Source: Tenericutes bacterium RIFOXYA12_FULL_35_10 (GTDB lineage: Bacteria; Bacillota_I; Bacilli_A; Acholeplasmatales; Acholeplasmataceae). Taken from it: 42,393 nt of DNA. Location: the NCBI GenBank assembly GCA_001830045.1, contig MIDA01000056.1, positions 1-42,393 on the forward strand, written 5' to 3'. Positions 17,782 to 26,550 of this stretch are shown piece by piece (position 1 is the first letter of the stretch; each line of letters opens with the position of its first letter). The position numbers and the translations under genes were made by a program. The notes under the pieces are model-generated. The model searched no databases, was not told the DNA's origin, and was given only the letters and a program-made list of their open reading frames with translations.

Positions 17782-19165
17782 ATTTGCATCAAAACCCAAG
17801 GTATCATCCGCCCTTGATCAAAACTTTAGACCGATGTTTCTCGCATTTAGGGATTATGTAGAGGCGGTTAAGAAAACAGCTGATTATGAAGAAGTGACGA
17901 TTGGACTTAGACGTAGTGATGAAGAGTTATCGGTTTTTCATACGGTTGTTTTTCATGAAGACCATGAAGATTCAATCCATAACAATCTTTATATTGAACG
18001 TATTATCAAGACGTTATTATGGCTAAAAGGTGGATACCAAATCCTATTTAAAGGTCCAGAACGTTTAGGAAGATTCGTACAAAAAGCATTCTCATTTAAT
18101 CAACTCAGACATTTTGATGTGTCATTCATGGAAAGAGTTTATGAGAAACCATTTGAAGTGATTGTCTTAACGAAGGATACTGAACTTGTAGAATCTGAAA
18201 AATCAAAAGATATCGGAAGACACTTAGAAGGTTGTCGTATAGGATTTGATGCAGGTGGATCAGACCGTAAGGTATCCGCAGTGATTGATGGTAAAACGGT
18301 GTTTAGCGAAGAAGTTGTTTGGCATCCTAAATTACAAAGTGATCCAAACTATCATATTGAGGGTATTAAAGACTCGTTAATGAGAGCAGCATCACATCTA
18401 CCAAGGGTGGATGCGATTGGGGTATCATCAGCAGGCGTTTATATTGATAATCATGCGATGGTCGCATCCCTCTTCATCAAAGTTCCTGATGATCTCTATA
18501 AGAAACATATTAAAGATATTTACATTAATATCGCAAAAGATATGGGAGATATTCCCATTGAAGTTGCAAACGATGGAGATGTCACTGCACTTGCTGGCGC
18601 GATGAGTTTAAATGCTAATGAAGTTTTAGGGATTGCCATGGGTACATCAGAAGCTGCTGGCTTCGTCAATAATAAAGGCTTTATTACCGGATGGTTAAAT
18701 GAACTCGCATTCGTTCCTGTTGATATATCAGATGATGCACCACTGGATGAATGGAGTGGTGATATGGGATGTGGTTCTACCTGTTTCTCACAAGATGCAG
18801 TGATCAGATTAGCACCACTAGCAGGTATTGAATTAGATCCATTATTATCACCTGCTGAAAAATTAAAGAAAGTTCAAGAACTTGCTGAAAAGAAAAATGA
18901 AGGTGCTTTAGAGATCTTTAAAACGATTGGTATTTATTTAGGATATACGCTTGCGTACTATCATATGTATTACCACATGAAACACGTGTTAATCCTTGGT
19001 AGAGTCACTTCAGGCATTGGTGGAGAACTGATCTTGAGTGAAGCTAAAAACGTGTTAAAAGAAGAATTTAAAGACTTGCATGAATCAATTCATATCCAAC
19101 TTCCTGATGAAGCATCAAGAAGAGTTGGACAATCGATTGCAGCAGCAAGTTTAACGAAAATATAA
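17768..19165 (+). CDS. ROK/BadF-like sugar kinase with N-terminal extension
   Basis: A 465-residue protein of the ASKHA (actin-like ATPase) superfamily. The kinase part starts near residue 157 with the phosphate-1 loop GFDAGGSDRK (Gly159). It continues with GVSSAGV, the ANDGDVTALAG segment carrying the probable catalytic Asp, and the phosphate-2 loop GIAMGTSEAAG near residue 288. The first 155 residues have no ROK counterpart that I recognise. Context (ROK repressor upstream, deacetylase and NagB downstream) makes phosphorylation of N-acetylglucosamine or a related amino sugar the likely job. The start overlaps the repressor gene, so coupling is likely. Confidence 0.78.
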   Translation: MTTFKFASKPKVSSALDQNFRPMFLAFRDYVEAVKKTADYEEVTIGLRRSDEELSVFHTVVFHEDHEDSIHNNLYIERIIKTLLWLKGGYQILFKGPERLGRFVQKAFSFNQLRHFDVSFMERVYEKPFEVIVLTKDTELVESEKSKDIGRHLEGCRIGFDAGGSDRKVSAVIDGKTVFSEEVVWHPKLQSDPNYHIEGIKDSLMRAASHLPRVDAIGVSSAGVYIDNHAMVASLFIKVPDDLYKKHIKDIYINIAKDMGDIPIEVANDGDVTALAGAMSLNANEVLGIAMGTSEAAGFVNNKGFITGWLNELAFVPVDISDDAPLDEWSGDMGCGSTCFSQDAVIRLAPLAGIELDPLLSPAEKLKKVQELAEKKNEGALEIFKTIGIYLGYTLAYYHMYYHMKHVLILGRVTSGIGGELILSEAKNVLKEEFKDLHESIHIQLPDEASRRVGQSIAAASLTKI

Positions 19166-19183
19166 GAATAAGGAAGCGAAACG

Positions 19184-20032
19184 ATGAAACTATTAAAACC
19201 AACTGCAGAGTTTTTTATCCCCGATCAAAAACCAGTCGATGAAGCGATTAAACGAACTACACATATGTCTATAGCTGCGCATCAAGATGATATTGAAATC
19301 ATGGCATATGATGGCATTATCAAATGCTTTAATAACCTAAATAATTTCTTCTTTGGGGTTGTTGTAACAAACGGTTCTGGAAGTGCTAGAGATGGTGAAT
19401 ATGCAAAATACACCGATGAAGAAATGATTCAAGTGAGAAAACTTGAACAAAAGAAAGCTGCATATCTTGGAGAGTTTGGAGCACTTGCTTTACTCGATCA
19501 TCCATCAAAAGAAGTGAAAGATCCTAAGAATACTGCGATTGAAGTTGAAATGAGAAAACTCATTGAAGCTGCAAAACCAGAAGTTCTTTATACACACAAT
19601 CTTGCAGATAAACATGATACCCATATTGGTGTAACAACGAAAGTCATTCGTGCATTAAGAAGCATGAAAAAAGAAGACCGTCCTAAGAAGGTTTACGGTT
19701 GTGAAGTATGGCGTGACTTAGATTGGATGATTGATAGTGAAAAGGTTAGATTTAATGTGAGTGCACATCCTAATTTAGCTGCAGGTCTTGTTGAAGTTTT
19801 CGACTCGCAAATTGCGGGTGGAAAACGTTATGATCTTGCAACCATGGGTAGACGTTTAGCCAATGCAACCTATAGTGAATCACATTCCATCGATAAAGCT
19901 AACTATGTCTCATTTGCGATGGATTTAACACCACTCATTGAAGATGATAACCTGGATATCATATCCTATGTCACTTCCTATATTGAACGCTTTAATAAAG
20001 ATGTTAAAGATCGTATTGGTAAAATGCTATGA
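19184..20032 (+). CDS. PIG-L/LmbE family N-deacetylase
   Basis: A 282-residue zinc-dependent deacetylase of the PIG-L/LmbE family, whose characterised members remove acetyl groups from GlcNAc-containing substrates (GlcNAc-PI, GlcNAc-inositol, GlcNAc-malate, chitobiose). The metal-binding motif AAHQDDIE (His33, Asp35, Asp36) is the AHPDDE motif with Gln for Pro, and the second metal-ligand motif is HDTHIGV (His144, His147). It sits 18 bp after the kinase gene and overlaps nagB by 4 bp (ATGA). No nagA is seen in the window, so this enzyme may supply the deacetylation step. AAGGAAGCG precedes the ATG. Confidence 0.86.
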   Translation: MKLLKPTAEFFIPDQKPVDEAIKRTTHMSIAAHQDDIEIMAYDGIIKCFNNLNNFFFGVVVTNGSGSARDGEYAKYTDEEMIQVRKLEQKKAAYLGEFGALALLDHPSKEVKDPKNTAIEVEMRKLIEAAKPEVLYTHNLADKHDTHIGVTTKVIRALRSMKKEDRPKKVYGCEVWRDLDWMIDSEKVRFNVSAHPNLAAGLVEVFDSQIAGGKRYDLATMGRRLANATYSESHSIDKANYVSFAMDLTPLIEDDNLDIISYVTSYIERFNKDVKDRIGKML

Positions 20033-20757
20033 ATATTGTAATTTTAAAGAACTATGATGAAGTGAGTTCTAAAGCAAGCGAAATCGTCATCAATCAATTA
20101 ATTTCAAAACCCAATTCAGTCTTAGGTCTAGCAACAGGTTCAACACCGATTGGTTTATACAAAAGATTGATTCAAGCAAACAAAGAAAACAAAATCAGTT
20201 TTAAAGATGTGAAGTCATTTAATCTCGATGAATACATCGGATTAGACATCAAACATCCTCAAAGCTATCATCAGTTCATGATGGATAACTTGTTCTCAAA
20301 AGTTGACATCAATTTAGCAAATACACATCTACCTCAAAATGATGTTGAAAACATGAATGAACATGCTGAAGCTTATAATAAACTGCTTGCTAAAACAAAA
20401 ATTGATCTTCAAATTTTAGGGATTGGATCTAATGGTCATATTGGTTTCAATGAACCAGGAACACCTTTTGGCAATGAAACATTCATTGTCGAACTTGAAG
20501 AAAAAACAAGAAAAGATAACATGCGTTTCTTTAATTCACTCGATGAAGTTCCTAAATACGCCATTACGATGGGTATTAAGAACATTATGAGAAGTAAACA
20601 TATTTTATTACTCGCGAGTGGTATAGAAAAAAGTGATGCAGTCTATCAAATGATTCATGGTGAAGTTACTGAAAACCTACCAGCATCTATTTTACAGCTA
20701 CATCCTCATGCCACTGTGATATTAGATGAGAAAGCTGCATCTAAATTACCATTGTAA
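20029..20757 (+). CDS. nagB: Glucosamine-6-phosphate deaminase
   Basis: Converts glucosamine 6-phosphate to fructose 6-phosphate and ammonia, feeding glycolysis. The 242 residues match Bacillus-type NagB. Seen are the phosphate-binding LATGSTPIGLY, the catalytic-base segment NLDEYIGL (Asp67), and IGSNGHIGFNEPG with His137 and Glu142. Asn precedes Gly-His where E. coli has Asp141, which is normal for Gram-positive NagB. It is the last gene of the operon and is followed by a strong terminator. Full-length similarity makes this a firm call. Confidence 0.96.
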   Translation: MNIVILKNYDEVSSKASEIVINQLISKPNSVLGLATGSTPIGLYKRLIQANKENKISFKDVKSFNLDEYIGLDIKHPQSYHQFMMDNLFSKVDINLANTHLPQNDVENMNEHAEAYNKLLAKTKIDLQILGIGSNGHIGFNEPGTPFGNETFIVELEEKTRKDNMRFFNSLDEVPKYAITMGIKNIMRSKHILLLASGIEKSDAVYQMIHGEVTENLPASILQLHPHATVILDEKAASKLPL

Positions 20758-20768
20758 ATTCATATTTG

Positions 20769-20805
20769 AAAGGTATTTAGCCAACTTGCTAAGTACCTTT
20801 TTCTT
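20769..20805 (+). terminator. Rho-independent terminator of the amino-sugar operon
   Basis: AAAGGTATTTAGC pairs with GCTAAGTACCTTT (one mismatch) around CAACTT, followed by a T-rich run. Confidence 0.85.
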
Positions 20806-20995
20806 TTCCTTGCATAACAGAAATTATTAAGTATTTAATCATTTTATCAAGATAAATGTAAGAAAAATTATAAAAGGAATAATGTTTACTTATCTTGTTG
20901 TATAATTGATTTAATGCATGAAAAAGATGATCGTTAGTGAATCAAATTTTTGATGCAATAGAATCATTTTTATGTGAGAATACATGGAGGACATT

Positions 20996-21802
20996 ATGCA
21001 TCAGCAAAGAAAAACAGTTCTTGTTTCATCGATTGTGATTATTGGTTTAACGCTATTCGCATCACTTATGGGCATTTTTAAAACAGATATTTATAATGAT
21101 TCACCTACGTTTATTACGATATGGCAAAGTAATGACCTAATCACGTTAATAATGGCTATACCTTTATTTATCTTAGCGATTGTCATGTGGTATAAAAATC
21201 ACTCCATTAAATCGTTGTTGGTTTGGATGAGTATATTATGGTACATGATTTATAATTTTGCTTATTATGTATATGGTGCAGCATTTAATGATTTATATCT
21301 GATTCACTTGGTGATTTATACGTTGTCCATTGGATCGCTCATAATAGGTTTATCGCATTTTCCAACATCGATATTGGAAAAATCGATTAAACCAACTTTT
21401 AGTAGAAAAATTGTGATTGCACAAATGCTATTTGTTGCCATCGGTTTAACGGTTATATATACCATGCAGTCACTCTTATATGTTTTTAATGATACATTAC
21501 CTGCAATTATTGAACAGAGCGGACATGTAACAAGTGTCGTTTTTACTATTGATTTTTCAATGGTAGTACTTTTCTTTGTTATGGGTGCGGTGTTACTCAT
21601 AAAGAAAAATGCTTGGGGTTATGTAATTGCATTTTTAGGTAATCTTAAGGGTGTTATTTACATGAGTGTTTTAACATTGGCATCTTTAAGAACAAATCCC
21701 GATGAAGCCATGATATGGATTATTTTAGGTTTATTATCGCTCGTATCAGTTATCTTATTATGGGTTGGATTAAAAAATACGTTGATCAAAAAAATAGATT
21801 AA
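20996..21802 (+). CDS. Polytopic membrane protein of unknown function
   Basis: A 268-residue integral membrane protein with about seven hydrophobic helices and a short polar loop after the first one (KTDIYNDSPTFITIWQSND). I do not recognise the family. The ATG at 20996 has GGAGGA immediately upstream, and an in-frame ATG at 20984 would place the Shine-Dalgarno inside the coding region, so it is rejected. A TATAAT at 20901-20906 may be its -10. It appears monocistronic and shares a bidirectional terminator with the convergent C39 lipoprotein gene. Confidence 0.7.
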   Translation: MHQQRKTVLVSSIVIIGLTLFASLMGIFKTDIYNDSPTFITIWQSNDLITLIMAIPLFILAIVMWYKNHSIKSLLVWMSILWYMIYNFAYYVYGAAFNDLYLIHLVIYTLSIGSLIIGLSHFPTSILEKSIKPTFSRKIVIAQMLFVAIGLTVIYTMQSLLYVFNDTLPAIIEQSGHVTSVVFTIDFSMVVLFFVMGAVLLIKKNAWGYVIAFLGNLKGVIYMSVLTLASLRTNPDEAMIWIILGLLSLVSVILLWVGLKNTLIKKID

Positions 21803-21820
21803 CAACCACGTAATATATAC

Positions 21821-21854
21821 AAAAGGTCTCTGCATATTGCAGAAACCTTTTTTT
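21821..21854. terminator. Bidirectional rho-independent terminator
   Basis: AAAGGTCTCTGCA pairs with TGCAGAAACCTTT around a 3-nt loop, with an A-run on the left and a T-run on the right. It serves both convergent genes and abuts the stop codon at 21856. Confidence 0.85.
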
Positions 21855-21855
21855 A

Positions 21856-23994
21856 TTAAATAGTTGTTTTGGGTTGCATGAGCATGCCGCCCTTATCCCA
21901 TACCATCATCAGTTCTTCAACAGATCCTTTAATCGGAAATCTCATCCAACTCACTGCAGGGTCGTTAATAATGATATCGATCTTGCCATCTTCATGGATT
22001 TCATAACCGACTACAACCACCACATGTCCAGATGAAAATGAAATTGGACCAAATGCGCCTGTTGGAGAACTACCTTTGGATACACCGATAATAACGGGAC
22101 CATAATGATCTAAAACGTGTAACAACATCTCGTAACTATGAAACTCAAGTTCATGTAAAACCATGTTGAACTGTGTTGAACCAATATCGTTTTTGGTTGT
22201 TCCAAAACGTTCAGTTCCTTGTCTAATTAAAACAGAATAATATTCTTGAGGTATCTTTAAATCAGTGAGTTTTTGATAGTATTGTAACATCATCGATATC
22301 GATGTTGCCCAGCAGATATTTGGCCATAAGAAGGGATCAGTTGTATCTGCTTGTTTAAGTTGAGGAACTTCATAGAAAACAGTTTGTCTTAATGACTGAA
22401 TATCATAGATGTTTTTCTGATCTGCGATGGGTTGTAGTGAAACAAATGTGATTTCAGGACTTGGTGTTTCTAGGTTGTCTCGTTTTAAGATAATCTGATA
22501 CTGAATATCAAAGACATTTTCTGGGAAGTTTAAAGTAATCTGAGGTGGTTGGTTTTCTCCACCATATCCCCAGTTACCTTGAAGTAGAAATTCAGTCCAA
22601 CCAGAAGGAGTTAAGTATCTTAAATAAAATGAAGATGTGGCATGCTCGCTTGAGATAGAACCCCACATGAAATTAATTCTTTTTAAAGCTTCAGGTGAAT
22701 GATAAATGGGTGATGTATAAGATCCTGTTAGCATGTTTCCAGCAATCATAAGACGGTTATTTCTGTAGACGATTTGATCGAACGAACCCATCGTTAAACG
22801 ATCATTTTCATCAAGAACAAAGAGATCGTTTAAGTTGAAATTGATTGTGTTTATTTTTTGATCAATAAGTTCTGTTGATTGGTCATTTAGGCCATAAACC
22901 GTAAAGTTAAAAGGCATTGAAATGTGTTTTTCAGATACTGTCATTTCAGCAGTTAAAGTAACAGATGTAGTTATATCTGGTAGTCTATATTCACCTGTTT
23001 CAGATATGATTTCAGGATGAGATGAACTCCAACTGACATCCACTAAATTTAAGATACGTGTGGGAAGAATGACATCACTAAAGATCACATCAATTCCGTG
23101 ATTTATTTTAAGTGCTTTTTCAATCTCTTGCTCGATATGTTCAGGGCTATAACCCTCGACGTTAATATCAAATGTTTTTTCCATAGATGCATCTCCTTTT
23201 TGTATGGTTGCTGTTAAGGTGACTGTGATGTTTCCAATCGGTTTTGTATAATAACCTTCATGACTGATGATTTCAGGATGTGAAGATTGCCACGTTATCT
23301 CTGATGTAAAGTAACCTCTTGAAGGTAGTGTGAAAGACGATAATGGTATGGGGATTCTTAGTTCTAACATGGCGTGATCTTTTTGAACTTTCTCTAAATC
23401 AGGCATAGCTTTTACAGTGATTTCAAATACTTTAACTAATTCGGAAGATTCAAAACGAATGGCTGCTGTTAACGTAACGATTTCATCTTCGAGTGGGGCA
23501 TAGTATTTACCTGACTTACTTAAGATATAATCATGACTAGATGACCATATAATGGCTGATCCATGAACACCCCATGTTGGAAGAGTAAGGTCACCACTAA
23601 TCTCTAAAGGTATACCTAGTTCATCATGGTCCATCTGGACAAGTTCTAAAGCTGTATAAGGATTTCCGATGACAGTGATGACAAAAAATTTTGTTTTACT
23701 CACGCCTTCAAAGACATAATGTGCGGTTAAAGTAACATCTTGATTGACTAATATACGGCTAACGATACCTTCAGTAGTAATGATCTCTTCATGTGATGAA
23801 GTCCAAGTGATCGTCATTCCTTGAAATGATGTTGGTAAATCAAATGAACCCATCTCTACAGTTTCTGGGAGTGTAAGCTCATTAGCTATATAATCAATCG
23901 GTGGAGTCTCTTCTTGTGGATTTTCATCCTTGATACAGGAACTTAAGAAAAGAATAAAAATGATCTGTGTTAGTTTGATAAGTTTTAGTTTCAT
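21856..23994 (-). CDS. Lipoprotein with four Ig-like repeats and a C39-like peptidase domain
   Basis: A 712-residue surface lipoprotein. The signal peptide ends in the lipobox FLSSC. Residues about 30-370 hold four Ig-like units of roughly 85 residues, each with an ITW(T/Q/S)SSHPEII-type core and an (I/V)TVTLTA strand, resembling atrophied bacterial Ig domains. A beta-sandwich segment of about 150 residues follows. The C-terminal 170 residues are a Peptidase_C39_2/papain-like domain with Cys561 in NICWATS, His657 in SGHVVVV and Asp678 in NDPA. GTGAGGTG precedes the ATG at 23994, and the GTG at 24006 overlaps that site and is not used. The promoter carries the shared TGTATAGTCAA motif. The peptide substrate is unknown. 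Confidence 0.85.
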   Translation of the reverse strand: MKLKLIKLTQIIFILFLSSCIKDENPQEETPPIDYIANELTLPETVEMGSFDLPTSFQGMTITWTSSHEEIITTEGIVSRILVNQDVTLTAHYVFEGVSKTKFFVITVIGNPYTALELVQMDHDELGIPLEISGDLTLPTWGVHGSAIIWSSSHDYILSKSGKYYAPLEDEIVTLTAAIRFESSELVKVFEITVKAMPDLEKVQKDHAMLELRIPIPLSSFTLPSRGYFTSEITWQSSHPEIISHEGYYTKPIGNITVTLTATIQKGDASMEKTFDINVEGYSPEHIEQEIEKALKINHGIDVIFSDVILPTRILNLVDVSWSSSHPEIISETGEYRLPDITTSVTLTAEMTVSEKHISMPFNFTVYGLNDQSTELIDQKINTINFNLNDLFVLDENDRLTMGSFDQIVYRNNRLMIAGNMLTGSYTSPIYHSPEALKRINFMWGSISSEHATSSFYLRYLTPSGWTEFLLQGNWGYGGENQPPQITLNFPENVFDIQYQIILKRDNLETPSPEITFVSLQPIADQKNIYDIQSLRQTVFYEVPQLKQADTTDPFLWPNICWATSISMMLQYYQKLTDLKIPQEYYSVLIRQGTERFGTTKNDIGSTQFNMVLHELEFHSYEMLLHVLDHYGPVIIGVSKGSSPTGAFGPISFSSGHVVVVVGYEIHEDGKIDIIINDPAVSWMRFPIKGSVEELMMVWDKGGMLMQPKTTI

Positions 23995-24012
23995 GATGCA
24001 CCTCACAAAACT

Positions 24013-24101
24013 ATTATAAACAAAAATTTAAAACATGTATAGTCAAGAATCGAGAAAATGCATATTACTCAACTTGACTATACATTTACTCGTGTTATAA
24101 T
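24013..24101. promoter_or_regulatory. Divergent promoters with paired TGTATAGTCAA/TTGACTATACA operators
   Basis: Minus strand: TATACA (24036-24041), 17 bp, TATAAT (24013-24018). Plus strand: TTGACT (24074-24079), 16 bp, TGT-TATAAT (24093-24101). The inverted copies TGTATAGTCAA (24036-24046) and TTGACTATACA (24074-24084) lie over the two -35 regions, 38 bp apart in phase, so one regulator could control both genes. Confidence 0.7.
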
Positions 24102-24128
24102 AATTCTAGAGATTAACGGAGGACACTT

Positions 24129-25637
24129 ATGGCAAAAATTGTTTTATTACCCCTTGATGAAAGACCTTGTAATATCAGATATCCAAAACAGATCTTTAAA
24201 CAAAGTTCATTAGAAATTGTAACCCCTGATTCATCAGTCTTAGGTGATAAGAAAACACCAGCCTCTTTTGATGGTCTCAATCAATTTTTGATTGATTCAA
24301 CCAAAGATGCTTCAGGTTTAGTTGTTTCTATGGATATGCTTTTGTATGGTGGCTTAGTTCCCTCAAGACTACATCATTTATCAAAAGAATTTCTTTTAGA
24401 ACGTTTCAATATCTTAAGAACGATTAAAGAACAAAATCCATCGTTAATCATTTATGCGTTTGATTTAATTATGCGTTGTCCTCAATACAGTTCAAATGAT
24501 GAAGAACCTGATTATTATGGAACATGTGGCCTTGATATCTTTAAAACAGGGTTTATTGGACATAAGATTGAATTAGGGATTGCAACAGATGAAGATAAGA
24601 AATCATTTGAACGTTTGAACGCACCTAAACATTATCTTGATGATTACCTAGGAAGAAGAGATTTAAATCTTTCAATGAATCAAATGACATTAAACTATGT
24701 CAAAGAAGGAATCATTGATTTTTTGATCATCCCACAAGATGATGCAGCACAATATGGATTCACTGCCAAAAATCAAGAAGTTCTCAAAAAAGAAATAGAC
24801 CGATTAGAGATCAATTCAAAAGTTTATATGTATCCAGGTGCTGATGAAGTTGCAAACACGTTATTAAGCAGAATGTATACAGCACTTGAACATAAAAAAC
24901 CTAAATTTTATATTCATTACCCAAGTCCATCATGTGCGACAACCATTCCACTTTTAGAAGATAGATTCTTAGATGTTACCGTGAGATATCAAATTAGAGC
25001 AGCTGGTGGTATGATTATAAGTTCCATTCAAGAAGCAGACATCGTCTTATTTGTGAATGCTTCAGGAACGAAGATGGCTTCAAGTGCATCGATGATAGCA
25101 GTAAGAGATGAAGGATTACGTACACAACGTAATTTAATCGATTTTGTTGAACTTATGGAAGATGTGATTTCCATGGGCAAAGTCGTTGCAGTTGCAGATG
25201 TTGCTACACTCAATGGATCAGATCACGAACTCATGCAATTATTAAAACAAAAAAACCTTTTATTAAAACTAGGTGCTTACGCAGGATGGAACACATCTTC
25301 GAATACCTTAGGAACAACCATTCCTCACGGTATACAAACATGGGCGAATGGATTTACCAAATCTCATTTAGATTTCTTAATGGCAAGATATGTTGAAGAT
25401 TATGGTTACATGACAACCGTTAAAGGCTCTGTCAATCAAGAACTCAATGCCATGGGCATGAACTATTTTGATGTGAAATCAAGACTAAGTGATGTTGAAC
25501 AGATGGTTGAAAAGAGATTACAGATGTTTATCCATCAGTATTTAGCACCCATTGAAAAACACATTGTGATTGAACGTGTTTGGATGCCGTGGAAACGCAT
25601 GTTTGAAGTTGGCGTAGAAGTTAAATATCAAGATTAA
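24129..25637 (+). CDS. DUF4127 family protein
   Basis: A 502-residue protein with no signal peptide or membrane segment. It starts IVLLPLDERPCNIRYPKQ, the signature beginning of DUF4127, and has SMDMLLYGGLVPSR, IPQDDAAQYGF, YPGADEVA and LGAYAGWNTSSNT as further conserved-looking blocks. The acidic and Asn/Asp-rich loops suggest an enzyme active site, but I know of no established activity. ACGGAGGACA precedes the ATG. It is transcribed alone, ends at a bidirectional terminator, and shares the TTGACTATACA operator with the C39 lipoprotein gene, which ties it to the glycan regulon. Confidence 0.82.
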   Translation: MAKIVLLPLDERPCNIRYPKQIFKQSSLEIVTPDSSVLGDKKTPASFDGLNQFLIDSTKDASGLVVSMDMLLYGGLVPSRLHHLSKEFLLERFNILRTIKEQNPSLIIYAFDLIMRCPQYSSNDEEPDYYGTCGLDIFKTGFIGHKIELGIATDEDKKSFERLNAPKHYLDDYLGRRDLNLSMNQMTLNYVKEGIIDFLIIPQDDAAQYGFTAKNQEVLKKEIDRLEINSKVYMYPGADEVANTLLSRMYTALEHKKPKFYIHYPSPSCATTIPLLEDRFLDVTVRYQIRAAGGMIISSIQEADIVLFVNASGTKMASSASMIAVRDEGLRTQRNLIDFVELMEDVISMGKVVAVADVATLNGSDHELMQLLKQKNLLLKLGAYAGWNTSSNTLGTTIPHGIQTWANGFTKSHLDFLMARYVEDYGYMTTVKGSVNQELNAMGMNYFDVKSRLSDVEQMVEKRLQMFIHQYLAPIEKHIVIERVWMPWKRMFEVGVEVKYQD

Positions 25638-25641
25638 AGAA

Positions 25642-25670
25642 AAATCCCGAACAGCTCTTGTTCGGGATTT
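25642..25670. terminator. Bidirectional rho-independent terminator
   Basis: AATCCCGAACA (25643-25653) pairs perfectly with TGTTCGGGATT (25659-25669) around GCTCT. It separates the convergent DUF4127 and ROK kinase genes. Confidence 0.88.
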
Positions 25671-25674
25671 ATTG

Positions 25675-26550
25675 TTAATAAAGCTCTTTGATTTTGTTTT
25701 TGTGGTGTATGTATGCACCAAGCATACCCGAATCATTTTTGAGTGTTGCTAGTTTAATCTCAAATGAATCCATGAAGTAAGGTTCAAGTATTTGATTTAA
25801 GGCATTTTTGAGTTCTTTGATGAATTGATCGCCACGATCAGATATACCACCACCGATTAAAATGAGTTTAGGATTTAATGCATAAACTAAATTGATGATT
25901 CCAGATGATAGGTGGAAATAGAATTCATTTATGATTTCTTTTGCAAGTTCGTTTCCTTGATCATATAAATCAAAAAGTTCTTTACCTGATGAGATGCTAA
26001 GTCCTTTTTCATTTGCTTTTCTTACAATGGAAGAAGTAGATGCTAAATGTTCATAGGGTTTCCCATTAATGATTAGTCGTCCCCACTCTCCCGCACTATA
26101 TGAAGCTCCATGAACGACATGCCCATGAGAAACGATTGCACCGCCAATACCAGTACCAATCGTCATGGCGATGAAATCTTGAGGTTTACCATCACCATAA
26201 ACAGTTTCTGCAAGTGCTGCGCAGTTAACATCATTTTCAACAGTAGTAAAACAGTTCGTTTCAGTTTCGATGATTTCTTTAATCTTTAAACCGGTGTAAT
26301 CTTTAATTGTTCCAGTGGTTGCTAACACGACACCATGATCAGGATCAATCACACCAGCTGAACTCACAGCAACCCCGATAATATCTGTATCTTTTTGAAA
26401 AACCTTAACTTTTTCAATCACTTGATTCATGATGGCGAATCCGCCATCTTTTTGATTGGTTGGCATTTCATCTCTGAAGATGAGTTTACCTTTTTCATTG
26501 ATTAAACCATATTTAATGGATGTACCACCAATGTCAAAACTTGCAATCAT
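25675..26550 (-). CDS. ROK family sugar kinase (BglK-like)
   Basis: A 291-residue cytoplasmic kinase. It shows the phosphate-1 loop FDIGGTSIKYG, the catalytic ENDVNCAAL segment, the phosphate-2 loop TIGTGIGGAI, and a GEWGR motif. The classic CxCGxxGC zinc motif is missing, as in beta-glucoside kinase BglK, which it resembles in length and in the INEFY and IGGGIS segments. The likely reaction is ATP-dependent 6-phosphorylation of an imported sugar or disaccharide. Its ATG overlaps the stop of the upstream lipoprotein gene by 4 bp, so the two are coupled. It belongs to the TTGACTATACA regulon and may act on what the 29.8-42 kb transporter brings in. Confidence 0.88.
   Translation of the reverse strand: MIASFDIGGTSIKYGLINEKGKLIFRDEMPTNQKDGGFAIMNQVIEKVKVFQKDTDIIGVAVSSAGVIDPDHGVVLATTGTIKDYTGLKIKEIIETETNCFTTVENDVNCAALAETVYGDGKPQDFIAMTIGTGIGGAIVSHGHVVHGASYSAGEWGRLIINGKPYEHLASTSSIVRKANEKGLSISSGKELFDLYDQGNELAKEIINEFYFHLSSGIINLVYALNPKLILIGGGISDRGDQFIKELKNALNQILEPYFMDSFEIKLATLKNDSGMLGAYIHHKNKIKELY

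Noticed and set aside
19184-20032. PIG-L protein as a bacillithiol or mycothiol pathway enzyme
   Set aside because: It overlaps nagB and sits in an operon with a ROK repressor and sugar kinase, and no thiol-biosynthesis glycosyltransferase or ligase is nearby.
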